From: Mucilaginibacter sp.
Lineage (GTDB): Bacteria; Bacteroidota; Bacteroidia; Sphingobacteriales; Sphingobacteriaceae
Reading direction: 5' to 3'
Length of the DNA stretch: 64,000 nt
Assembly (NCBI RefSeq): GCF_028288225.1
Contig: NZ_JAQBOC010000028.1
Coordinates: 62,001-126,000, forward strand
Shown here: positions 1 to 7,347 of the stretch, piece by piece
How positions within the stretch are numbered: position 1 is the stretch's first letter
Layout: each line of letters opens with the position of its first letter
Made by a program: the position numbers and the translations under genes
Notes under the pieces: model-generated
The model's input: only the letters and a program-made list of their open reading frames with translations
Database searches by the model: none
Told to the model about the DNA's origin: nothing

Positions 1-314
1 TGCGCGGGCCCTAACGCGACACCATTTTCATAAAGCTTAAGCGTTGACCTGGTTGGCTTTTCATTTGAATCGCCTGTGTTAGAAATTGGTCCCGTTTTGT
101 AAGCATGACCATCATCATGTCTGATTGTGGAGGAATTAATTGAATAAACGGTTGGCGCAACACTTGCTGCATTTGATGTAGATAAACTTCCCATTGAAAT
201 AGAATCAACCGGAATACCAGGCGCGTCTGCATTTTTTTTACAGCTCCCGGCCAAAAAAACGGCAATTAGTGCAAAGCTGACTAAACGCCTTCTTTCTAAG
301 GATTTTTTTTGCAT
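1..314 (-). CDS. Putative lipoprotein, C-terminus beyond the window edge
   Basis: An open frame starts at ATG 314 and runs off the left edge after 104 codons. The N-terminus reads MQKKSLERRRLVSFALIAVF followed by LAGSCKKN, a positively charged n-region, a hydrophobic stretch and a lipobox-like LAGSC, so this is probably a secreted lipoprotein. The mature part seen so far is low in complexity and rich in Ser, Thr and Asn. The last visible stretch (TLKLYENGVALGPA) resembles the 'LYENG..LGPAH' motif I associate with several Bacteroidota and methyltransferase-linked proteins, but I cannot name a family from this. A shorter open frame at 11-265 on the same strand is an out-of-frame shadow without a signal peptide. 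Function is unknown. Confidence 0.65.
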   Translation of the reverse strand, partial: MQKKSLERRRLVSFALIAVFLAGSCKKNADAPGIPVDSISMGSLSTSNAASVAPTVYSINSSTIRHDDGHAYKTGPISNTGDSNEKPTRSTLKLYENGVALGPA

Positions 315-767
315 AACTTGGATTTTTATGGTTGGTCAATGGAACGCGACTGTATCTTAAAAATTACGGTTGATTTTTTTATGAAGTTATAGGCCAAAAT
401 TAAAAATGGTTCAAAAATAAGCTATGAGTGATTTACATGTGTAAAATGATGTAAAATATAACACTGAAAGTTGAGAAGCGTGCGCATTTAATGACATTAA
501 GATGACATTTTTTATATAACTATCTACGATTCATCGTTTTGTGTTCTTCAGTTTTAGCTAGATCGTCATAATTAAACAGGTAATTTATTTTCAATTATTC
601 TCTGCCCGGTCGAGCCCTCCTCCGCTTGACTGTACAAACACGTTGAACAAAAAAAGCCCCGGCAATAGGCCTGGGCATTAAGCGGGGGAGCTAAGGACTC
701 TATTAGAACACCTGCAGGAAATTTTAAGGATTATTAGAGAAGTTTACAAAGAGAGGATAAATAGTAG
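315..767. other. Intergenic region, 453 bp
   Basis: This gap separates the lipoprotein start from the stop of the PAS-domain gene. It holds an intrinsic terminator for the minus strand (649-676) and a diverged repeat (701-770). The rest (315-640) is AT-rich, and I see no gene in it. Confidence 0.6.
649..676 (-). terminator. Intrinsic terminator of the C39 transporter/HlyD/PAS operon
   Basis: Read on the minus strand, a GC-rich imperfect hairpin (GCCCAGG...CCGGGGC) is followed by a run of seven T. It lies about 90 bp past the stop codon of the PAS-domain gene, as expected for an operon-end terminator. Confidence 0.65.
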
Positions 768-770
768 CTA
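701..770. repeat. Diverged intergenic repeat, copy 1 of 3
   Basis: The segment contains TAGAACACCTG, then AATTTTAAGGATTAT and TTAGAGAAGTTTACAAA. Related segments occur at 7235-7310 and 10111-10226. On the plus strand it can be read as a short helix-like peptide ending in a stop (LLEHLQEILRIIREVYKER), so it may be the tail of a decayed gene. It lies at the 3' end of the PAS-domain gene. Confidence 0.4.
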
Positions 771-3383
771 ATGTAATTCCGGATCGCCATCACCATTGTC
801 ATCATACACCTTATCTGAAATACTTTTCACAATTTCATCAAGTTCCTTTGCACTGATCAATATGTAATTAAGTATCGTGTGCTTATCCACATCTTCATTT
901 TCGTGATTTGTGAACAGATCGATCAGCCCCATTATTCTGGAAAGAGGCGCTCTAACCACATGGGATTGTATCCAGGCAATTTCACGTAACTTTTTGTTCT
1001 GTTCTTCAATAGCATTGACATGGTTTAACAGGTCAAGGGTCAGTTTTTTACGCTCGGTGATATCAATGGCTGAAATGCAAATACCTATTACCTTTGTGCC
1101 GTCATATATCGGTTTTACGTTAGCCAGGAAATGCCTGCAGGTGCCATCTTTTTCGTATGATGTTTCATAATCTTCAGATTGGTTTGTTTGGGCGGTCCGG
1201 TCATAAACAGCCTTTGCAGGTTCCCTTTTTTCAGGAAGCATCAATTCAATGAGGTTATCACCTTCTTTCAGCTCAAAACCGGCAATATCAATATATACAT
1301 TCCTCATCTGCTGGTTAAACGCTATGATGTTATAACTGGTATCCAGAAGCAGATAGCAGATATCGGTAGTATCAAATATCGATCTAAGATTGGCTTCGGA
1401 TCTTATCAGTTCATCATATATCGCTTTTCGTTCAGTAATATTTACCATGGTACCGATTAGCGCAGGGGCGCCCCTATACCATATTGAACCGCCTAATATT
1501 TCATACCATATCGGCTTGCTGTCCTTTCGCTGTATACGAACCTCATACCTTGCTGTTTTTATGCCTTGCTTTGTTCTGTGATCTATAATATCACTTACAA
1601 GTTCCAGGTCTTCAGGGTAAATAAATGGAGCGTACGGCATATTGATGACCTCGTCTTCTGTGTAGCCGGTTTCTTCTGTTACTCTTGGGTTCACGTATAC
1701 AATTTTATTATCCTGAAGAATGTAAACGCCAACTACAAAGTTCTCAACCAGGTTTTGGAATTTGGTTTGCGACTCTAATTTTTCGGTAATGTTTTCTATT
1801 TGTGCAACCAGGTATATGGGTTTTTTATCCTTATCCGTAACGATCGACACGTTAAGGTTTATCCAAACAAAGCTTCCATCCCTATGCAGATATCTTTTTT
1901 CGAGCCGGTAAGTATCCGACTCCCCCTGCAATATCCGGTCTTGGGCCGCAAGGTCCTTTGCCAGATCGTCCGGATGAGTGATTTGCATAAAGGTTCGGGA
2001 TAAGAGTTCATCTTCGGTATAACCCAGCATATCACACAATGACCTGTTCACTTTAAGCCATCTCCCCATCGAATATTCCTGTATCGAAGTAAGCCCCATG
2101 CCTATAGCCGAGTCCTCGAAAGCCCTGCGAAACCTGTTTTCGGATTCGATAAGAATTTGCCCGGACAATACCTTTTCGGTAACATCCTTATAGCTATATA
2201 CTATGGCTTTAATATTCTCGTCATGCAGCAAATTGCGATAAGTTCCTTCGATATAAATATAATTCCCTTTTTTATGTTTTACCCGGTGACTGCGCTGAAC
2301 GATTGCGCCGGGTTCACTTATTTCCGTATAAAAAAAGTTATTGTCCTCTCCCCTGTCGTCGGGATGGATAAGCTGAAGATTATTTATTTTTTGTACTTCG
2401 GTCAATGTATACCCGAGTATTTTATCTGTCGAAGGGCTTTGATAGAGTACCTGCCCGTTGGCATCCAGTAAAACGATGGCATCTGAACTTGTTTCGATCA
2501 GCGTCCTAAAGTATCTTTCGCTTTTGCTTAACTGTTCTGTCTTTTCGTCAATTATTTTTTTTAGCTTATCAGGCTCTTGCGCTTTCCTGTAAGCCAGCAG
2601 AGCAACGAAAAATGAAAATAAAAGCCCTAATCCCGATAGTTCGAATGGAAATTCACTGGCAGTATATCCATCGCCGTAAGACACACGCAGCAGCCAGTCG
2701 CCTTCAGATATAGCTATGTCAATATATTCACTTTTAGCGGCCGGCTTTGAATCAGACAATAAGAAGAATGAGATGTCTTTACCATGTGCTTTCAGCAGTT
2801 GGTAAGTGAACTTATTTTTGTCGGCGCTTTGGCTTGCAAGCATTTTTTTTATGGCGGGTAGTCTTGTTAGCACAGTGGCAACGGCTACTACTTTGTTATC
2901 TTTTATAATCGGTACTTTTCCGAGGATACCTGTATCACCAAACCTGAGGAGCCTGGGGCCGGCAAAGTAAATGTCCTTACGTTCAATTGCCCGAACCTCC
3001 TCTGCCTTGCGCACCGGGTCGGCGTTAACGTTGGTGCCAATGGTAGTTTTATAGCGGATATCAGGATAAATATTTCTGACTATACCGTTTTCAGTTATCT
3101 GCAAAGCATCAGCATAACGGCTGGCCTGTATTATCTGATGAGCTACACTGTCAAAATTAGCCGGAATGCCATATTGTTTATAAATAATGGCCAAGGTATT
3201 GGCTGCAGCAATATCATTAAATAAAATATTACGGAAACGGTCTTTAGCTTCTGTTGCTTCATGTACCAATTCGGCCCGCCTTGTTTCTTTTGATATTTTA
3301 TATTGCTGGTAAGCCAAAAATTGAGTGAGTGTTATTGATAAGGCAAACACAGCAATAAATATTAATACAGGTAGTCTAACCAT
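768..3383 (-). CDS. CHASE1-like, multi-PAS sensor protein with HisKA-like helix but no ATPase domain
   Basis: This 871-residue protein has an N-terminal membrane helix (about residues 5-23) and an extracytoplasmic sensor region up to about 240, in which 'YPDIRYKTTIGTN' and 'AGPRLLRFGDTGILGKVPI' look like a CHASE1-type domain. A second membrane helix (about 248-265) is followed by four PAS/PAC modules (about 285-405, 415-535, 540-660, 665-785). The C-terminus has an H-box-like stretch, AWIQSHVVRAPLSRIMGL, with a candidate phospho-accepting His, but the protein ends some 60 residues later with no N, G1, F or G2 boxes. It therefore cannot phosphorylate itself as a classic histidine kinase. It would need a partner kinase, or it acts as a non-catalytic sensor. 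It follows the HlyD-type gene by 9 bp and is probably the last gene of the export operon, which suggests a link between a signal and peptide export. Confidence 0.8.
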   Translation of the reverse strand: MVRLPVLIFIAVFALSITLTQFLAYQQYKISKETRRAELVHEATEAKDRFRNILFNDIAAANTLAIIYKQYGIPANFDSVAHQIIQASRYADALQITENGIVRNIYPDIRYKTTIGTNVNADPVRKAEEVRAIERKDIYFAGPRLLRFGDTGILGKVPIIKDNKVVAVATVLTRLPAIKKMLASQSADKNKFTYQLLKAHGKDISFFLLSDSKPAAKSEYIDIAISEGDWLLRVSYGDGYTASEFPFELSGLGLLFSFFVALLAYRKAQEPDKLKKIIDEKTEQLSKSERYFRTLIETSSDAIVLLDANGQVLYQSPSTDKILGYTLTEVQKINNLQLIHPDDRGEDNNFFYTEISEPGAIVQRSHRVKHKKGNYIYIEGTYRNLLHDENIKAIVYSYKDVTEKVLSGQILIESENRFRRAFEDSAIGMGLTSIQEYSMGRWLKVNRSLCDMLGYTEDELLSRTFMQITHPDDLAKDLAAQDRILQGESDTYRLEKRYLHRDGSFVWINLNVSIVTDKDKKPIYLVAQIENITEKLESQTKFQNLVENFVVGVYILQDNKIVYVNPRVTEETGYTEDEVINMPYAPFIYPEDLELVSDIIDHRTKQGIKTARYEVRIQRKDSKPIWYEILGGSIWYRGAPALIGTMVNITERKAIYDELIRSEANLRSIFDTTDICYLLLDTSYNIIAFNQQMRNVYIDIAGFELKEGDNLIELMLPEKREPAKAVYDRTAQTNQSEDYETSYEKDGTCRHFLANVKPIYDGTKVIGICISAIDITERKKLTLDLLNHVNAIEEQNKKLREIAWIQSHVVRAPLSRIMGLIDLFTNHENEDVDKHTILNYILISAKELDEIVKSISDKVYDDNGDGDPELH

Positions 3384-3392
3384 TTCAGTTAT

Positions 3393-4697
3393 TTATTTGT
3401 TACCTATAATTTTAAAAAAACTGCGGCCAATGCGCTGCAAAATGGTTGCGTCCTGTGTAATTATTTCGGCATCTGCCATCATGCCCTGTTTTAGATGGAT
3501 AGGCTTTTTAAGATCGGATGAGTTCCTGATCTTAAAATCTACCTTCGAAATAAAAACGCTGTCTTTATAAGGCACATCGGCTATGTATCTTATCTTTCCA
3601 CGGATCATTCCATATTCTTCAAAAGGATAGCTTCTGAGCTTTACCAATACCTGCTGACCTTCTTTTACCTTGCCCATGTTATTTTGCGAGATGGTCATCT
3701 CCCCAAAAAACGCCGCATTACCCGGATCGATATAAAATACTTCCTGGTTTGGGGCCAGCACCTGGTTTTCCTGTATAATGCCGGCATATGAAAGCTTGCC
3801 CGCCTGCGATGCGCTTAATATGTATTTACTTTTCCAGTCTTCAGCAGTGCTTATCAGGCTGTTAAGGGCCTGTAAAAATTTCGACCGCTCTTCCTGCACC
3901 TGGTTATCCAGCTCCAGTATTTCCTTTTGCTTGGTTGCATAGTTATTATCGCCAGTTATTAATGCCGATTCTGTTTGTAATAAGGCTGTTTTTTTTGCCA
4001 GGTATTTGCTCTCCTCCTGCCTTAGCTCAGCTCTTGTTTCTACCTTTTGCTGGGCAAGTTTTTTATGCATTTCATATTCATCATCGGCAAGCGAAAAGTC
4101 ATTTTGCTCAATAGCTTTTTCAGCTTTCAGCTGCTCTTGCTGTTTGGTCAGGTCGGTAAGGTCCCTTTGCAGGTAAACTTTCTTTTTTACTATAAACCCA
4201 TTATCAACTGTCGACCTGTACAACAAATATTCCTGGAAAAACACCTGGTAGGCGGCCTGCAGCTCGCCAAACTGTATGTTATCAGCCTGGTTAAAAAGCA
4301 CATTATTAAGCGGCTTATTTTGCAATACCTGCTGCTGTAATTGCTTTAGGTTGGTTATCAGCACCAGTACTTTAGTGTGGCTGGCTGTACTTTCAAGGTA
4401 GGCTAATGGCTCATTTGCCCTAACCATTTCATTTTCCTTTACCAGCAGCTGAACCAATTTCCCCGATATTTTAGACACCACCGGCTTTGGTGAGTTTGGC
4501 GAGTCGATTTTTAATTGTGCGTTTACAATATCCGGGTATCTTATCAATGCAGCCAAAGCAACAATCAGCACCAATACCCCAAAAAACAGGGAGATGCCCC
4601 ATCGCAATAGCCAACCCGGTACTGCAGTTATAATGTCCTGCATGTCGTCTGTATGGCGGGTTTCCGTGTTATTGTTATGGGTGTATATTGTTGGCAT
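3393..4697 (-). CDS. HlyD-family membrane-fusion (adaptor) protein of a peptide exporter
   Basis: This 434-residue protein has a short cytoplasmic N-terminus, one membrane helix (about residues 33-53) and a lipoyl/barrel-sandwich segment after it ('KPVVSKISGKLVQLLVKENE'). A long Gln/Glu/Lys-rich coiled coil follows (about 150-285), then a C-terminal beta domain ending in 'LKQGMMADAEIITQD'. This is the layout of HlyD/LcnD-type adaptors that join an inner-membrane ABC exporter to an outer-membrane channel. The gene lies 102 bp downstream of the C39-peptidase transporter and 9 bp upstream of the PAS-domain gene, all on one strand. The adaptor probably works with that transporter. No TolC-like gene is next to it, so the outer-membrane channel must be encoded elsewhere. 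Confidence 0.85.
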   Translation of the reverse strand: MPTIYTHNNNTETRHTDDMQDIITAVPGWLLRWGISLFFGVLVLIVALAALIRYPDIVNAQLKIDSPNSPKPVVSKISGKLVQLLVKENEMVRANEPLAYLESTASHTKVLVLITNLKQLQQQVLQNKPLNNVLFNQADNIQFGELQAAYQVFFQEYLLYRSTVDNGFIVKKKVYLQRDLTDLTKQQEQLKAEKAIEQNDFSLADDEYEMHKKLAQQKVETRAELRQEESKYLAKKTALLQTESALITGDNNYATKQKEILELDNQVQEERSKFLQALNSLISTAEDWKSKYILSASQAGKLSYAGIIQENQVLAPNQEVFYIDPGNAAFFGEMTISQNNMGKVKEGQQVLVKLRSYPFEEYGMIRGKIRYIADVPYKDSVFISKVDFKIRNSSDLKKPIHLKQGMMADAEIITQDATILQRIGRSFFKIIGNK

Positions 4698-4799
4698 AAG
4701 TATTATTGATTACACTGATTATTAAAAATGATTTCACTGATTTTTATGTTGATTGAATTGACATCTGCTAACTGCAAACTCAAAACTGCCAACTACCCC
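4698..4799. repeat. Phrase-type intergenic repeat (GATTACACTGATT and AACTGCCAACT words)
   Basis: The 102-bp gap contains GATTACACTGATTATTAAAA and TGATTTCACTGATTTTTATG, which are near copies of one phrase. After them come CTAACTGCAAACT and CAAAACTGCCAACT. The second phrase recurs at 58016-58036 (inverted) and 60706-60732. Confidence 0.5.
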
Positions 4800-6977
4800 C
4801 TACGTTCCTAATTCCAGCTGATTTTTTACAAGCTTATAATAATCACCTTTAATAGCAGTTAGCTGGTGATGGGTTCCCTGTTCAATTATATGGCCTTTGT
4901 CCAGCAAAATAATATTATCGGCGTTGCTTACCGTACTTAAGCGGTGTGCCACAATAACTACTGTTCGTCCTTTAAAAAATTCTGCCAGGTTATCCATTAT
5001 TACCCTTTCGTTATTGGCATCAAGGGCATTGGTAGCTTCATCAAAAAATATGTATTGCGGGTTCTTATAAACCGCGCGGGCTATCAGCATACGCTGGCGC
5101 TGTCCCTGGCTAATTCCGTTTCCTTCGGCCCCTATTTTGGTATTTAGCCCTAATGGCAGGCCATCAATAAAATCCTGTATGTTGGCCACTTTAATGGCGT
5201 GTCGCAATTTTTCCTTATCCGGATAATCATCACCAACAGCAATATTTCTTTCTATCGAGTCTGAAAAAATAAAACCATCCTGCATTACCACCCCGCACTG
5301 GCCCCGCCAGGTTTTAAAGCCAATATTGTGAATAGATTGATCGCCAACTTTTATCTCTCCTTTTTGAGGCTCATAAAATCGGAGCAGCAGTTTTAATATG
5401 GTAGTTTTCCCGCTGCCGCTCATGCCAACAATGGCTGTAGTTTTTCCCTGCGGAATTTGCAGATCGATATTTTCCAATACCGGCTCATTGCCTGCACCGG
5501 GATAGCGGAAGGTAAGTTTATTAAGACTAAGGCTTTTATCCTCGGGCAGGTTATGGTTGTATTCTTTGCTAACCGGCTCTTCATCCTCCATCTGGTGAAT
5601 CTCGTTCAGCCTTTCCAAACTGATCTTCGCATCCTGGAAGCCCTGCATAAAGCCTAACAGCTGCTCAATTGGGCTGCTTAGCTGGCCAACAATATACTGC
5701 ACCGCAACCATGGCACCCAAAGTTAAATTACCGTTTATAACAGCTTGTGCACTTAAAAAGGTGATCAGGATATTTTTACCCTCGTTTATAAAAGTGGCGC
5801 CGCCCTGCTGGTACTGACTAAGCGCAAGGCTTTTTACGTTAAATTTAAACAGGCGTGCCTGGATGTGCTCCCACTCCCAGCGTTTTTGCTGCTCACAGTT
5901 GTTCAGCTTTATTTCCTGCATGCCGCCGATAAGCTGCACTATACTGCTTTGATTTTTTGCCGAAACTTCAAAGCTTTTATAGTTTAATACCCTGCGCTGC
6001 TTTAAAAAAATCACTATCCAGGCAATGTATAAAGCGCTGCTTACTGCAAATACAAAAAATACGCCTGTATTGTAATAAGCCAGCACTACAGAAAAAACCA
6101 GCAGGTTAAACATGGAAAATACGGTACTTAGCGTTGAACCCGTTAAAAATGTTTGAATGTTTTTTTGATCGTTCATGCGCTGCATAATGTCGCCCGTCAT
6201 TTTGGTATCGAAGAAGCTCATGGGCAACTTCATCAGCTTGATCAAAAAATCGGTGAGGATGGAGATATTTATGCGCGTACTGATGTGCAGCAGGATCCAC
6301 GACCGGATAAATTCCACACTTACCCGCCCGATAATCAATGCGGTTTGGGCAATGAGGATTATGTAAATAAAGTTGAGGTTACGGGTATTGATACCTATAT
6401 CAACCACTGATTGTGTTAAAAAAGGTGTGATCAGCTGCAGTAAGCTCCCAATACCCAAACCAAACAGCAACTGCAGAACCAGCTTCCTGTAAGCTATAAG
6501 GTAACGGAACAAAAACGACCAGCTAACTTCGGTGCCTTTTTCATTGTCCTGTTCATAAAACTGCGGTGTTGGGGAGATAAGCAATGCAATACCTTCACCA
6601 TTTTCCGTATCGCTGAGCCAGCTGCGGGTAAAATCAGCTTCACTGAGGGTTACCAGGCCGGCAGCAGGATCAGCAAGGTAGTAGTTATGATTTTTTATTT
6701 TATACAGCACAACAAAGTGATTTTGCCGCCAATGCAAAATACAGGGCAGTTCAGCCTCCTTTAGCTGTTCCGGATTTAGCTTAACCCCCAATGAGCGGAA
6801 CCCTATTTTTTCAGATGCATCGCTGATACCCAGTAAGGAAACGCCTTCCCGGTTTATTTCGCAAAATTTACGCAGTGTTTGCACGGTAAAATTACGACCG
6901 TAATGCTTTGCCACCATGCGCAGGCAGGTGGGGCCGCAGTCCATTTGGTCAGGTTGCTTGTAATGGGTGAAGGGCAT
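4800..6977 (-). CDS. Peptidase C39 domain ABC transporter (double-glycine peptide maturation and export)
   Basis: The 725 residues follow the PCAT (peptidase-containing ABC transporter) order. A C39 peptidase comes first (residues 1-140) with oxyanion Gln8, catalytic Cys14 in 'QMDCGPTC', His87 in 'QNHFVV' and Asp103 in 'LADPAAG'. A six-helix exporter domain follows (about 165-440), then a nucleotide-binding domain (about 485-720). The latter has Walker A GMSGSGKTT, signature ISQGQ, Walker B YIFFDEATNALD and H-loop AHRLS, so both catalytic centres are complete. Such proteins cut leader peptides after Gly-Gly and export the core. No substrate peptide is adjacent, but a GG-leader peptide is encoded at 46447-46653. 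The gene heads an operon with the HlyD adaptor and the PAS protein. Confidence 0.92.
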   Translation of the reverse strand: MPFTHYKQPDQMDCGPTCLRMVAKHYGRNFTVQTLRKFCEINREGVSLLGISDASEKIGFRSLGVKLNPEQLKEAELPCILHWRQNHFVVLYKIKNHNYYLADPAAGLVTLSEADFTRSWLSDTENGEGIALLISPTPQFYEQDNEKGTEVSWSFLFRYLIAYRKLVLQLLFGLGIGSLLQLITPFLTQSVVDIGINTRNLNFIYIILIAQTALIIGRVSVEFIRSWILLHISTRINISILTDFLIKLMKLPMSFFDTKMTGDIMQRMNDQKNIQTFLTGSTLSTVFSMFNLLVFSVVLAYYNTGVFFVFAVSSALYIAWIVIFLKQRRVLNYKSFEVSAKNQSSIVQLIGGMQEIKLNNCEQQKRWEWEHIQARLFKFNVKSLALSQYQQGGATFINEGKNILITFLSAQAVINGNLTLGAMVAVQYIVGQLSSPIEQLLGFMQGFQDAKISLERLNEIHQMEDEEPVSKEYNHNLPEDKSLSLNKLTFRYPGAGNEPVLENIDLQIPQGKTTAIVGMSGSGKTTILKLLLRFYEPQKGEIKVGDQSIHNIGFKTWRGQCGVVMQDGFIFSDSIERNIAVGDDYPDKEKLRHAIKVANIQDFIDGLPLGLNTKIGAEGNGISQGQRQRMLIARAVYKNPQYIFFDEATNALDANNERVIMDNLAEFFKGRTVVIVAHRLSTVSNADNIILLDKGHIIEQGTHHQLTAIKGDYYKLVKNQLELGT

Positions 6978-7347
6978 AGGTTATATGAATGTTTAGGTCC
7001 GTTTTATTTTAAAGCAAATTACAAATACTTTTTTACAATAGTGTTCTTCAATTACATAGGTGGGTTCATGGAATCTTTTTATTATTTACTGTGTGATGTA
7101 ACACTTAGGGAGTAATACTTTATACAGCTCCCAAACATAGCCTGACAAATCAAGTTTCTATTCAGCAATATAGCATTAATAATGCATTAAGCTAAATCAT
7201 AATGAGTCCTGTCTTGGGGGGATATAGAGATTCGATTAGAATAGAACACCTGAAGAGAATTTTGGAGATTATAAAACAAATTTTAACGAGTAAAAAAAGT
7301 TATGACTCCTAAAAGATATTAATTTTTTCAAATCAATTTACAGGTGG
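6978..7347. other. Intergenic region upstream of the C39 transporter, 370 bp
   Basis: This AT-rich gap should hold the promoter of the peptide-export operon, but I could not find a full TAnnTTTG box. It contains a diverged repeat (7235-7310). I looked for short double-glycine peptides here on both strands and saw none. Confidence 0.5.
7235..7310. repeat. Diverged intergenic repeat, copy 2 of 3
   Basis: It shares TAGAACACCTG with copy 1 at the same distance from AATTTTGGAGATTAT. It continues into AAAAAAGTTATGACT, which resembles AAAAAAGTTTATGACT in copy 3. The plus strand can be read as IEHLKRILEIIKQIL, similar to the peptide of copy 1. It lies just beyond the stop of the T9SS-secreted protein gene. 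Confidence 0.4.
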
